This document shows, piece by piece, positions 47,668 to 56,669 of a stretch of DNA of 64,000 nucleotides (position 1 is the stretch's first letter; every line of letters starts with the position of its first letter). A model generated the notes under the pieces. That model did no database searches. It had not been told where the DNA came from and saw nothing but the letters and a program-made list of their open reading frames with translations. A program made the position numbers and the translations under genes. Source of the DNA: Sphingobium sp. AP50 (GTDB lineage Bacteria; Pseudomonadota; Alphaproteobacteria; Sphingomonadales; Sphingomonadaceae); the NCBI RefSeq assembly GCF_900109095.1, contig NZ_FNYZ01000008.1:166319-230318 (forward strand), given 5' to 3'.

Positions 47668-49203
47668 CTTTCAATTACCCACAAATGTTGCGGCTGACGT
47701 TAGCACCGATTTTGATGTCCATCAGGCGAGACCATCCTCTCCAGATGACGATGTTGCCAGGCGGCGGATCATGGGCTCGCGCAAGATAGCCTCCGAGCCG
47801 GGCGATTTGGGTTAGATAGTCGGAAAGGGTTCTGCCTGGCGGTTCATTCTTTCGGGAAGCTGCGAGGCGGTCGATCAGGGTAATTTCGACATCGGTCAGG
47901 ATCAGCCGAGGCGATGCGTCAGGAGCAGCGCGATTGATCATGGTCATCCAAAACAGGCGCCATGACAGAATGCAGAATATGGCGATCAGATTGGCGAGGC
48001 GTTCGGCGGTCCGCAGCCGCGCATCTTCGGCTCGGCAGCCAGATTTGAGTATCTTGTGGAAGAGTTCGATCTTCCAACGCTGAGCATACCAGTCGAGCTT
48101 TTCGATGGCTTCGTCAGGCGTCGTTACCGGCAGATCGGTGATGAGCCGCCAGTCGATTGGGGGGCGCCCTTCAGGCGTTCCACTCTCACGGGCATGCAAG
48201 ATGGTCAGGCTGAGGGAAGGATAGCGCTTTTGCTTTCCGATCGGCGGCAAAACTTGGATGCGCCTATAGCGCAGTTCGATGTCGGCATGATCGTCTTTGC
48301 CAATGGTGATCCGATGCGTGCCTTGCACGGTGGTTTCGCTCATTTCGTCGGCGATCGTATGGCCACCGTCGCCAGCCAGACGATCGACACAGGTGCGGAC
48401 CAAAAAATGCGTGCCGAGCATCTGTGTTTCGCAGAAAAACTCGTAAATGTCGTTCTCCCGATCGCCAATATGAACCAGTCGCTCTGGATCGCCCAGCAGG
48501 GTGGTCGATTGACGCATATTCTCGAGCCAGCGGTAGCTCTCCTTCTCCTCGATCGGTACGCGCGTGGGATTGATCCGCCGCTTCAACGCGTTGGCACCCT
48601 TGAACTTGGTACGGGTCCAGAATTTCGCCGCTGTCAGACCCAGTGGCAATCCCTCAGTCGTGATCGCAAGGCTGGAGTGCATGAGCAGGCCGCAGACCGT
48701 ATGAAGCCGAAGCCGACCATTCTCATCACGCCGGCTCGGCGCAAGCCCGATGGCGCCAATCGTTTCAGGATTGCGCCTTTGATAGGAGAATTCGGTGGTG
48801 TCCTGTAAAACTAGGATGAACCCCTCAAGCGCCGTCGCTCGTGCCCGTGTCGCCTGGAAATGCCCGGCAAGTATGTCTCCCTCGTTTACCGAGCCATTAG
48901 ACAAAAAACGGTAGGCCGCCTTGGTATTGGCCCAGTCTTGGCACGCCATCGGTATCGGTGCGCCAATCGCTCCTGACATCTGCTTAAGCATCGTTCGAAG
49001 CCGTTCGCCCAATCGCTTATCACGAAAGGCGGCGGGATCGACTTCCCCGTCAGCCCATCCTGCCGCATCGAAAACGGATGTCTCCACGTTGCACCCCGCC
49101 AACCGCTTCAGGTGCCAGGGAATGAATCATGCTTGATTCCAGGCGAGCAATGCTCATGCGGCCAACGGAATCACGCTCGCGACCACTTGTGGGTAATTGA
49201 AAG
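47668..49203 (-). mobile_element. IS4-family (IS50/Tn5-like) insertion sequence, complete
   Basis: 1536 bp. Terminal inverted repeats begin CTTTCAATTACCCACAA at both ends, 17 bp perfect. Flanked by the 9 bp direct repeat CGTCGATGC (47659-47667 and 49204-49212), the target duplication size known for IS50. One transposase gene on the minus strand. Confidence 0.95.
47675..49087 (-). CDS. tnp: IS4-family transposase
   Basis: About 470 residues. A Tn5-type N-terminal DNA-binding domain (FRDKRLGERLRTMLKQMSG, CQDWANTKAAYRFL) precedes a DDE core: D in LQDTTEF, D in GDRENDIYEF and the Y-R-E-K motif in YAQRWKIELFHKILKSG. The stop codon lies inside the terminal repeat. GTG 49087 has GGGG before it; a TTG at 49102 is possible. 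Looks intact. Confidence 0.93.
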   Translation of the reverse strand: METSVFDAAGWADGEVDPAAFRDKRLGERLRTMLKQMSGAIGAPIPMACQDWANTKAAYRFLSNGSVNEGDILAGHFQATRARATALEGFILVLQDTTEFSYQRRNPETIGAIGLAPSRRDENGRLRLHTVCGLLMHSSLAITTEGLPLGLTAAKFWTRTKFKGANALKRRINPTRVPIEEKESYRWLENMRQSTTLLGDPERLVHIGDRENDIYEFFCETQMLGTHFLVRTCVDRLAGDGGHTIADEMSETTVQGTHRITIGKDDHADIELRYRRIQVLPPIGKQKRYPSLSLTILHARESGTPEGRPPIDWRLITDLPVTTPDEAIEKLDWYAQRWKIELFHKILKSGCRAEDARLRTAERLANLIAIFCILSWRLFWMTMINRAAPDASPRLILTDVEITLIDRLAASRKNEPPGRTLSDYLTQIARLGGYLARAHDPPPGNIVIWRGWSRLMDIKIGANVSRNICG

Positions 49204-49447
49204 CGTCGATGCAGGATTACTAAACATGGACATCGTCAGTGGCGACGATGATTATGTTCAAGTTCAGCGGATTTCTGTAACTTGGAGTGAGCTCCAAACG
49301 TAGCCGGGCACGCCCGGATTGAGTTCTATGTGGTAAGGTCGCACGGCCGCGCCCGGCAAGAAAGGTCGCAAACCTGCTCGACTCGCGGTCGAGCGCGGCC
49401 ACATGCCCATGACAATTGCGAAACCCGACCAATGCGTCACCGATATG

Positions 49448-49801
49448 TTATCGACTGAAGCCTGCAAACGAGGAGAAATAGAGCGCGTCGAACCGATCGA
49501 GCCGGGTTCTGATCTCCGGCGTTGTCTCTCCATAGACGTACAACTTCTCTATGCGGACGAGCGAGAGAAACTCCTCTGCGAACGGTGCGAACGTTGTATC
49601 GCTATGGGGTACGATACCGGCAGGACGGTAACGCTCGATGATGTGGACTGCTGTGCGATCTCTATTGACCACATATTCATATGTCAGCGTATCTGATTCT
49701 TTACTCGTAGCGTCGACGATTTTGGAAATAAGGGTCTCAAACGCGGGAAAATCGGTCGGCTCGATCGCCAGATGGTAGATCGTGTAAACTTCGTTCTTCA
49801 T
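49448..49801 (-). CDS. ABM-like (antibiotic biosynthesis monooxygenase fold) protein
   Basis: 117 residues. YTIYHLAIEPTDFPAFETLI and EYVVNRDRTAVHIIERY match the dimeric ABM/quinol monooxygenase ferredoxin-like fold, though sequence in this family is loose. Members oxidise or isomerise aromatic and polyketide compounds without cofactor, or only shield intermediates. It is the last gene of the island's first catabolic-looking operon, 54 bp after the DUF1080-like gene. Confidence 0.65.
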   Translation of the reverse strand: MKNEVYTIYHLAIEPTDFPAFETLISKIVDATSKESDTLTYEYVVNRDRTAVHIIERYRPAGIVPHSDTTFAPFAEEFLSLVRIEKLYVYGETTPEIRTRLDRFDALYFSSFAGFSR

Positions 49802-49855
49802 CTGAATTTTCTCTATTCGGATAGTGACTGTCGCAGTGGCTGATATATTTTCGTG

Positions 49856-50575
49856 CTACTGGCCGGCGGCTGACATTGTGTGCGTGATCTTGAGATTGCG
49901 AAAATGGGCTATCGTTCCGGATTCGAGCCATATTCCAACGCCGCCACATTGCCTGGCGCCCAGTTTGAGATCTTGAACCACCAACGCAGGCGTAGGCTTG
50001 TTGTCGAGATAGAGGATCGCTTGGAGCCCGCTGACCACGAGTTTCATCCTGATCCATCTTCCGGTCGCGATATCGGCGTAGGTCTCGTATTTTTCCGGGG
50101 TTTCTCGGCGCAGACGATCGAATAGATGATCCGGATAGGCCGCATATTGCACAGAATGATTGCGGCGAACCTGATCGTCCGAGACACTATTGGTCGGCCG
50201 AAGATAAATATTTTCAAATCGGCCTGCCGCATCGATCCTGAAAGCCAGGCCGATGAAACCACGCGCATAGCCAGGGGCATCTGTGGCCAGGTCGCTCGCA
50301 ACGTCGACCTCGATCGTCCCGTCCTGGAAGTCCAGCGGAAGCCATGCCATGAAGTTGCGGTCGCTCAGTTGTTCCTTCGCGGGATCCTGGTACGCGCTCG
50401 ACGGCATGCGCATCTCGAACGCCGTGCTACCAAGATGGCGGACCCCTGATAAAGAAACGCCCGACAGCCTGTAGTCAGCGACGTTGCCACCATCGTGTGC
50501 TAGAACCAGGGGAGCGGAGAAGCATAAGCCCATCGCCGCACAACGTCCTAGAGTGTACCGCGATAGACCTTTCAT
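49856..50575 (-). CDS. Secreted LamG/DUF1080-like jelly-roll protein
   Basis: 239 residues. A signal peptide (AAMGLCFSAPLVLAHD) precedes a concanavalin-like beta sandwich: FQDGTIEVDVASDLA, GFIGLAFRI and RWIRMKLVVSGLQAILYLDN with GGVGIWLESGTIAHFRNLKI. DUF1080-type proteins often bind or cleave glycosides, but no catalytic residues could be assigned. It overlaps the hydrolase stop by 4 bp, so it is part of the same operon. Confidence 0.7.
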   Translation of the reverse strand: MKGLSRYTLGRCAAMGLCFSAPLVLAHDGGNVADYRLSGVSLSGVRHLGSTAFEMRMPSSAYQDPAKEQLSDRNFMAWLPLDFQDGTIEVDVASDLATDAPGYARGFIGLAFRIDAAGRFENIYLRPTNSVSDDQVRRNHSVQYAAYPDHLFDRLRRETPEKYETYADIATGRWIRMKLVVSGLQAILYLDNKPTPALVVQDLKLGARQCGGVGIWLESGTIAHFRNLKITHTMSAAGQ

Positions 50576-51582
50576 TTCGCGTCCTTAAGAAAGGCTTCTA
50601 GGTCTGCAGCGAACTTTACGGGATTCTTGAACATCAAGAAGTGATCCCCTTGTTCTGCTTTGCTGTAGATGTGCAGTTGGGAACCCGGAATGACCGATTG
50701 CGCCCATTGTTGACTCGGCACATTCGCGCTCCATTCCCCGGTGAAGATCGCTGTCGGACGGTCAATTTTGGTCCGCACGACGTCTCTCCAGTCATTTCCG
50801 GCATGGTCGTACATGATCAGCCCGAGCGATTTGGGATCATCCTTTATGACAGCACGCGCGAAGCTCTCCGAGTTGGCGAAATATGGGGAATCCATCAGCA
50901 TCAGTCGCGCAAGCAAGCTTGGATCTTTCGGATCGGGATTGGCTGGGGGGGCTGCTCCCAATGCTGCAAGCAACGGTTCGGGCGAGGGGGCTATGGAGCC
51001 GGCCTCTTTGCGCTCCCGGGCCGACCAGTCGGCGTGGGATACAATGGAAATCGGTTCGTCGACCAAAGCAAGTTTGCGGATGCTCGAGGTACCAAACAGA
51101 TCTATATATCCCCACAGGACCGAGGCGCCCATCGACCAGCCGCAAAAATCGGCTTGAGTAATGCCGAGATGGTCGACCAGTTGTTTAAGGTCCATCGAAT
51201 AGCGCGAAATGCGCGTGCCATAATCGATGCGTTGCGAGAGACCCTGATTGCGAGGGTCCAGCACGATCACCCGATGGCGCTTTGCCAGGAGATACATAAG
51301 GTTTACATATTCGGCGCCATTCGCAGACCAGCCGGGAATGAAGATCAGCGGCGGTCCGTTGCCCGCTTCCCAATAGCTGAGCGTCACGCCGTCATTGGTG
51401 ACGAAGCGATTGATCGTCAGCCCCTTGAAATCGGACAGGCGGGCAGGAAGGCCATCTATCTTGTTGGGAAAGGTGAAGTCGCGGCCCAGTACTGTGACAG
51501 CCGGGTCCGCAAGAACGTGCGCCGGCGTTGCAGCCAGCGCACCAGCGAAGAGGCAAAGGGCGAGGCGAACGCCGGCGCGCAT
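50572..51582 (-). CDS. Secreted alpha/beta-hydrolase
   Basis: 336 residues. A signal peptide (LALCLFAGALAATPAHVLA) precedes an alpha/beta fold: oxyanion region PLIFIPGWSANGAEYVNL, DPRNQGLSQR, nucleophile serine in DFCGWSMGASVLWGYID, and a C-terminal histidine in GDHFLMFKNP. The substrate could be an ester, lactone or epoxide. It lies 2 bp after the tautomerase stop, second in its operon. Confidence 0.88.
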   Translation of the reverse strand: MRAGVRLALCLFAGALAATPAHVLADPAVTVLGRDFTFPNKIDGLPARLSDFKGLTINRFVTNDGVTLSYWEAGNGPPLIFIPGWSANGAEYVNLMYLLAKRHRVIVLDPRNQGLSQRIDYGTRISRYSMDLKQLVDHLGITQADFCGWSMGASVLWGYIDLFGTSSIRKLALVDEPISIVSHADWSARERKEAGSIAPSPEPLLAALGAAPPANPDPKDPSLLARLMLMDSPYFANSESFARAVIKDDPKSLGLIMYDHAGNDWRDVVRTKIDRPTAIFTGEWSANVPSQQWAQSVIPGSQLHIYSKAEQGDHFLMFKNPVKFAADLEAFLKDAK

Positions 51583-51584
51583 GA

Positions 51585-51788
51585 TCAGGCTTCTCCGCCG
51601 CTGTCGGGACTGCCGAAAAGCTTGCCGGCACCGGCCCAGTCACTTGCTTTTATGTCTTCGAAAATGACGTAGATATATTTCGGATCGGTATCTGTGTTGC
51701 GGACGATGCTTTCCGTGATCTCCGCTGCGACCTTTTCCTTTTGGCCGTGATCTTTACCTTCGAACCAACTGACGCGCACGACTGGCAT
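51585..51788 (-). CDS. 4-oxalocrotonate tautomerase-family protein
   Basis: 67 residues, the normal size for 4-OT enzymes. The catalytic proline is residue 2 (MPVVRVSWFEG), and TDPKYIYVIFEDIKASDWA fits the second half of the fold. ATG 51788 follows AGGAG; the extended frame would destroy the N-terminal proline. It converts enol and keto forms in ring-cleavage pathways. First gene of the operon running to 49448, divergent from the LysR gene at 51915. Confidence 0.85.
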   Translation of the reverse strand: MPVVRVSWFEGKDHGQKEKVAAEITESIVRNTDTDPKYIYVIFEDIKASDWAGAGKLFGSPDSGGEA

Positions 51789-51914
51789 GGTTTTCTCCTG
51801 CATTATTAAAAAAGGCAATTGGAGCCGACAGCTCCGCCGCTTACCCGATATAATTGTAGTTCGAGCGGCATTAAATATGATAGATTTCGCTTCTAAGTAG
51901 AAATGAGAGAAACA

Positions 51915-52823
51915 ATGCTGGATCGAGATCCTTTTTCTGGCGTCACCGTTTTTGTGACGGCAGCACGAGCGGGCAGCTTCACGCTCGCCGCAGAGCGGCT
52001 AGGGCTGACCAAATCCTCGGTGGGAAAGACGATCGCGCGTCTTGAGGACCGGCTTGGCTTCAGGCTGTTCAATCGTACGACCAGGCTCATGCGGCTGACG
52101 GCCGATGGAGAGGCATATCTGGCGGCGTGTTCGGTTGCCATCGACGAGGTTACATCTGTTCAGTCGGCATTGTCCTCCAGCAACCGCATATTGAGCGGCC
52201 GCGTCCATATCGACATGCCGATCGTGTTCGGTCGCAAGGTTCTACTGCCGATCCTGATGGCGATCACGCGACCCCATCCGGATCTAAGCCTTAGCCTCAC
52301 ATTCACGGACGCTACAAGCGACCTCCTACGGGACGATGTCGACCTCGCCATTCGGTTCGGAACTCTCTCCGACAACAGTAATCTCATCGCGCGGCGGCTG
52401 ACGTCGCAGCGACGCGTCATCTGCGCATCGCCCGATTATCTTAAGATGTGGGGAAAGCCCAAGGCGCTGGATGATATTCGGTCGCACCGCTGCATCGTCG
52501 GCGCACATAGGGGCCCTCCGCTTACATGGCTCGTCCGGGAAGGGAGCGTGGAAAGGCGACTGGTTCCACCTGCGACGCATCAGATTAGCGACGGGGAGGC
52601 GATGGTGGACGCGACCGTAGGCGGGCTCGGTCTTGCTCAGGTGCCGATATCCATGGTTCGTGCGGATATCGACGCTGGACGTTTGCAGACCGTGCTTGAT
52701 GAATTCTCGTCCGTGGACGTCGACATCCATGCAGTATGGCCTCGGCAGGCCCAGTTGAGCCCGCGTGTGCGTTTTATCGTTGATCAGTTGGTAAACTTCG
52801 CGGCGGACGGCCAACTGGATTGA
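51915..52823 (+). CDS. LysR-family regulator of the tautomerase-hydrolase operon
   Basis: 302 residues. HTH at about residues 8-60 (FVTAARAGSFTLAAERLGLT, SVGKTIARLEDRLGFRLFNR) plus a LysR substrate domain of the CrgA-like group. ATG 51915 has GAGAG upstream; an ATG at 51903 lacks a ribosome site. It is divergent from the tautomerase gene over 126 bp, so it is probably that operon's activator or repressor. Inducer unknown. Confidence 0.9.
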   Translation: MLDRDPFSGVTVFVTAARAGSFTLAAERLGLTKSSVGKTIARLEDRLGFRLFNRTTRLMRLTADGEAYLAACSVAIDEVTSVQSALSSSNRILSGRVHIDMPIVFGRKVLLPILMAITRPHPDLSLSLTFTDATSDLLRDDVDLAIRFGTLSDNSNLIARRLTSQRRVICASPDYLKMWGKPKALDDIRSHRCIVGAHRGPPLTWLVREGSVERRLVPPATHQISDGEAMVDATVGGLGLAQVPISMVRADIDAGRLQTVLDEFSSVDVDIHAVWPRQAQLSPRVRFIVDQLVNFAADGQLD

Positions 52824-52924
52824 GCCTGGTGCAATGCATGCTGGCACCGGCATGTGCGGATATTCAATGATAGACGAGGCGAGGGCGGTGTATGTAGGAT
52901 AGCCGCAGCGCCTTGCTCAGATCA

Positions 52925-53731
52925 TCATTTTAGAGGGAGGAGCCCCCAGGCGCGATGCCGTTCCAACCTACGGCTGATGTCGTGCATGGTGCGCAGGCTG
53001 CGTTCCAGCTTCAGATAGACGTCGCCGCCATAATCCCATCCCAGCACGCCGATGCTGCCGGTGTAGCCCAGGCGATCGAGAGCCGCCACGAGCGCAAAAT
53101 TGTCCAGTTCTCCGCGATCTGGCGGTTCCATCGTGGCAATACCGCCCCAGCCCAGCCGGGAAAGCGCGCTGCCCGATGTTACGACTTGCATGAGCCAGGG
53201 CTTCATTGCCTTCAGGCGCCGTTCCAGCCGCCCCTCCTGCGTTCCATACCAATGATAGGCATTGAAGGATGCGCCCAGAAACGGATGGCGAAACCGCTCG
53301 CAGATCTGGACGACCTGACTCGTCGTCTGGGTGACGTGATGCAGATGCGGATAGAGTGCGACGCGCAATCCGCGTTGTTCGACGACAGGCAAGATCCTCT
53401 CGATAAACCGCAGGATGCCGGGCGCGCCGTTTACGCTGGTCTGTACAGCCAGTTCCAGCAGTCCGACGCCCTCCACTTGCTCGATGATTGCTTCCAACGC
53501 TCGATCATTCCGCCCCTCGTGGAGGACCAGATAGAGTGCGCTGACGTCGATGCCATGGCTTGCCTTCACCTGTGGCAACAGGCTGAGGTCGGTATGGGGA
53601 GTGCCGCCCCAGGCTGAAACGGTGATCCCGTCATAGCCCAAGTCCGATAGCATTTCGCATTGTGACTGGAATTCATAGATGCCCATCGACGTGTAGAAGA
53701 AGGAATCCAGTGCATGAATCCGATGACGCAT
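52925..53731 (-). CDS. Xylose-isomerase-like TIM-barrel protein, paralogue 2
   Basis: 268 residues of the sugar-phosphate isomerase/epimerase fold. QCEMLSDLGYDGITVSAWG, ELAVQTSV, LYPHLHHVTQTT and FNAYHWYGTQEGRLERRL line up with paralogue 1. The Glu and His residues in these blocks are candidate divalent-metal ligands. I chose ATG 53731, which follows GGAGG; the long upstream frame overlaps paralogue 1 and is not real. 17 bp after paralogue 1, third gene of its operon. Confidence 0.82.
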   Translation of the reverse strand: MRHRIHALDSFFYTSMGIYEFQSQCEMLSDLGYDGITVSAWGGTPHTDLSLLPQVKASHGIDVSALYLVLHEGRNDRALEAIIEQVEGVGLLELAVQTSVNGAPGILRFIERILPVVEQRGLRVALYPHLHHVTQTTSQVVQICERFRHPFLGASFNAYHWYGTQEGRLERRLKAMKPWLMQVVTSGSALSRLGWGGIATMEPPDRGELDNFALVAALDRLGYTGSIGVLGWDYGGDVYLKLERSLRTMHDISRRLERHRAWGLLPLK

Positions 53732-53748
53732 GGTGCCGTCCTCCATGT

Positions 53749-54549
53749 TCAATATGATGCAGGCTGGATTTCGGCCCAGTGGGGGTGGGTACGCAGCCGC
53801 GTCTCCATCGAACGGAACGCGGCTTCCGATCGCTGCAGATTGCCATAGACATCGCCGCCCATGCTTTCCCAGCCCAGAACGCCGTAGGTTCCGGCATAGC
53901 CACGGCGCGTCAACACGCCGAGCAGCACGAAATTGTCCATTTCGCCTTCGTCGAGAGGCTCGATCGTAGCTGCTCCGCCCCAACCAAGCGGGGACAGGCG
54001 GCATCCAGCCAGATTGACCCGCCGAAGCCAGGGCCAGAGCGCATCGAGCCGGGCCTCCAGCGACCCCTCCTGATTGGCAAACCAGTGATAGCCATTGAAG
54101 ACGATGCCGAGCCGAGGGTGGTTAAATTCCTGACACAGGGCGACCGCTTCGGTCGTGGTCTGCATCCCGTATCTGATGTGGGGATAGAGTATGATGTCCA
54201 GCCCCCGACGCTCAGCAATAGGGAGCAATCGCTCGATCATGCGGCGATCCGCGTCCTGCACGCTTTCTCCGGAATGAAGCGCAAGTTCGATGGTCGAGCA
54301 TCCCTCCACCGTCTCGAAGATGTTGAGGACATGACGTTCAAGACCGGGACGATAGATGAGGTAGATGGCGCCGACGTCCAGCCCCCATCTCTTCCTGACG
54401 GTCGGTAACAAAGCCAGTTCCTGGCTCCACGCCGATACGGTCAGTCCCTGGTAGCCGGTCTCGGCGAGCATTTCGCACTGGGTTGCAAGCGTATAGGTGC
54501 CTATCTTGGTCTGGAAGATGAAATCCATGTGGTGCAGTGGGGCGTTCAT
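53749..54549 (-). CDS. Xylose-isomerase-like TIM-barrel protein, paralogue 1
   Basis: 266 residues. QCEMLAETGYQGLTVSAWS, ELALHSGES, LYPHIRYGMQTT, FNGYHWFANQEGSLEARL and SPLGWGGAATIEPLDEGE are shared with paralogue 2, so the two arose by duplication. It overlaps the monooxygenase stop by 4 bp. Such proteins isomerise or epimerise hydroxy-carbonyl compounds; here they probably process the product of the flavin enzyme, but the reaction is unknown. Confidence 0.82.
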   Translation of the reverse strand: MNAPLHHMDFIFQTKIGTYTLATQCEMLAETGYQGLTVSAWSQELALLPTVRKRWGLDVGAIYLIYRPGLERHVLNIFETVEGCSTIELALHSGESVQDADRRMIERLLPIAERRGLDIILYPHIRYGMQTTTEAVALCQEFNHPRLGIVFNGYHWFANQEGSLEARLDALWPWLRRVNLAGCRLSPLGWGGAATIEPLDEGEMDNFVLLGVLTRRGYAGTYGVLGWESMGGDVYGNLQRSEAAFRSMETRLRTHPHWAEIQPASY

Positions 54550-55562
54550 GCGGCGTCCACTAGCGCGGATGACGTCAAGGCAGGGGCAGGCCCCACCGGG
54601 AAGTGCGGCAACACATATTCCGCCAGTTCGTCGATGACCTCTGAGGCCGGGCGGCGTTGCGGCTTGAAGTGCAGGCCGACATGGGAAACGCCGTCACCTT
54701 CCTGGCGCTTGAACAGTTCGATCAAAGCCTTCCGACCGGCCCGCAATATCCGTCCGGGTATGAAGGGCGCGTCCGGGTCCGCGTCCAGATCGAACATCGT
54801 TCCGTAGCCATAGGGTTTGAAGATGTCTGGGCTGAGGCTGCGCCATTCGGCGACGATCCCGGCCACGCGGCTCGGATCGGCGGTATAGGACAAGATGCCA
54901 TCGGTATTTTGCGCCGTCCACGCCATGCTCTGCCCCGCATGTCCGATGACGATGGCTGGAATTTTTTGGGCGGCAGGCTTTGGGACCAGATCCAGATTTC
55001 CCCTGAGTTCGCCATAATATTTCGATTGGTGGACCGGCCAGTCCTGCCCAAGGGTGGTGCGGATAAGATCCAAAGCGTCGCGAAAACGATCTGCGCGATC
55101 TTCATAGTTTTTGCCGAAGGCAGGATATTCGGTCGGCCGGTCACCCGTTGCCACACCTATGATGAAGCGGCCGCCTGAAAGCTGGTCGACGGTCGCCACC
55201 TGCTTGGCAATGATCAGGGGATCGCGAAGAGGTAGCAGCAGCCCTGCCGTTCCGATCGCGATGTTCCGCGTGACCGCAGTCAGAAACGAGGCGTAGGCCA
55301 GCGGGTCAAACACCTGCCCGATATCGCCAAATTGCGGATCGTAGAATGGCACGTCGCGTAACCAGATTGCGGCAAATCCCGCATCATCGACTTTGCGCGC
55401 CATCGCCGCATGGCCCGCCATATAGGGACCGACGGTTTGCGGATAGCTTTCCAGCGGCGCGATAAACCCGAAAGTCAGCCGTCCTGGCTGGAACACGCGT
55501 GAATAGCCGACATGCTGTTGTAGCTCGGCAGGAAGAAGTGGAGGGTTTGCAGGTGCTAGCAT
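54546..55562 (-). CDS. LLM-class (luciferase-like) flavin-dependent monooxygenase
   Basis: 338 residues. FGFIAPLESYPQTVGPYMAG, FAAIWLRDVPFYDPQFGD, RDPLIIAKQVATVDQLSGGR and GVATGDRPTEYPAFGKNYED are the bacterial-luciferase-type TIM-barrel blocks. It needs reduced FMN (or F420 in other lineages) from a partner reductase, none of which is in this operon. ATG 55562 follows AAGGGA. First gene of the operon and divergent from the LysR gene at 55692. Substrate unknown. Confidence 0.88.
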   Translation of the reverse strand: MLAPANPPLLPAELQQHVGYSRVFQPGRLTFGFIAPLESYPQTVGPYMAGHAAMARKVDDAGFAAIWLRDVPFYDPQFGDIGQVFDPLAYASFLTAVTRNIAIGTAGLLLPLRDPLIIAKQVATVDQLSGGRFIIGVATGDRPTEYPAFGKNYEDRADRFRDALDLIRTTLGQDWPVHQSKYYGELRGNLDLVPKPAAQKIPAIVIGHAGQSMAWTAQNTDGILSYTADPSRVAGIVAEWRSLSPDIFKPYGYGTMFDLDADPDAPFIPGRILRAGRKALIELFKRQEGDGVSHVGLHFKPQRRPASEVIDELAEYVLPHFPVGPAPALTSSALVDAA

Positions 55563-55691
55563 GTTCTGATCCCTTTCGAAGGAATGTTCTGCCTTCAAAT
55601 AATGCATCTACTAGCTTTGAAAATAAGGCTCGAAATCCAAACTTATCGGAAAAAATTTCTAAAATGCGGGCGGCATATGTAAGGGGAGGTC

Positions 55692-56600
55692 ATGGATCAT
55701 TTCGGTGCGATAAACGCGTTCATGCAAACGGCTGCGACGGGCAGCTTTACGCACGCGGGTAGAAAATTGGGGCTGTCGTCTTCCGCCGTCGGCAAAGCGG
55801 TCAGTCGACTCGAAGAGAGCCTTGGCGTTGGCCTTTTACATCGATCGACGCGCGCGATGACACTGACCCCTGAAGGGCTGCTCTTTCTTGAACGGTGTCG
55901 AGCGATCGTGAATGATCTGGAGAGCGCCCAACGAGAAATGACCGAAATCGCGGGCAAGCCTCGCGGTCAGTTGCGAGTAGGGCTGCCGCAACTGGGGCAA
56001 CATTTGATGGTGTCGATCACCGCATTCCAATTGGCCCATCCCGACATAGAGCTGGATCTCGACATTTCCGATCGTCTGGTTGACATCATCGGCGAAGGTT
56101 TCGACGCGGTGATCCGGATCGGTAGCCTTGATGACTCTCGGCTTCGCGGACGTATGCTCGGATCCTACCGGCACCGACTTGTCGCGTCGCCAGCCTACCT
56201 TGAGACCCGCCCGGCACCGCGCTCGATCATGGACTTGAAGGGGCATGTTTGCCTTCACTACCGATACCCGACCAGCGGAAAGATCGATCCTTGGCCATTT
56301 GCAGCGCTGCACTTGCCGGTGCGCGACATTCCTCGGAGCGCAGCCGCCAATTCGATCGATGCGTTGCAGGATATGGCTCTGGCGGGATTGGGCATCGCGT
56401 GCCTTCCAGATTTTTGCGTCGAGGCGCCGATCGAGGCCGGCCTGCTATCTCCAGTTCTTGAGGGGTATCTCGACGATAGTCGGCACCTGCACGTCGTTTG
56501 GCCAGCTAGTCGTCAACCGCTTCCCCGCATAAAAGCATTTGTCGAATTCATGGCGGGCCGAGCGGAAACGGGTGCACTGTGGCGTCGCGTCTCTTTGTAA
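55692..56600 (+). CDS. LysR-family regulator of the monooxygenase operon
   Basis: 302 residues. HTH NAFMQTAATGSFTHAGRKLG with SSSAVGKAVSRLEESLGVGL, then a LysR effector domain. The ribosome site GGGGAGG sits 3 bases before ATG 55692. It is divergent from the flavin monooxygenase gene over 129 bp, in which TTTCGAAGG and CCTTCAAA form a partial inverted repeat at about 55573-55598 that may be the operator. Confidence 0.9.
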   Translation: MDHFGAINAFMQTAATGSFTHAGRKLGLSSSAVGKAVSRLEESLGVGLLHRSTRAMTLTPEGLLFLERCRAIVNDLESAQREMTEIAGKPRGQLRVGLPQLGQHLMVSITAFQLAHPDIELDLDISDRLVDIIGEGFDAVIRIGSLDDSRLRGRMLGSYRHRLVASPAYLETRPAPRSIMDLKGHVCLHYRYPTSGKIDPWPFAALHLPVRDIPRSAAANSIDALQDMALAGLGIACLPDFCVEAPIEAGLLSPVLEGYLDDSRHLHVVWPASRQPLPRIKAFVEFMAGRAETGALWRRVSL

Positions 56601-56669
56601 AATCAAGCGAAATCCAGATCTGCTCCTAGTGGTCTCCAGGGCGGCGGAAGTCTGGACCATCGCCTTGGG

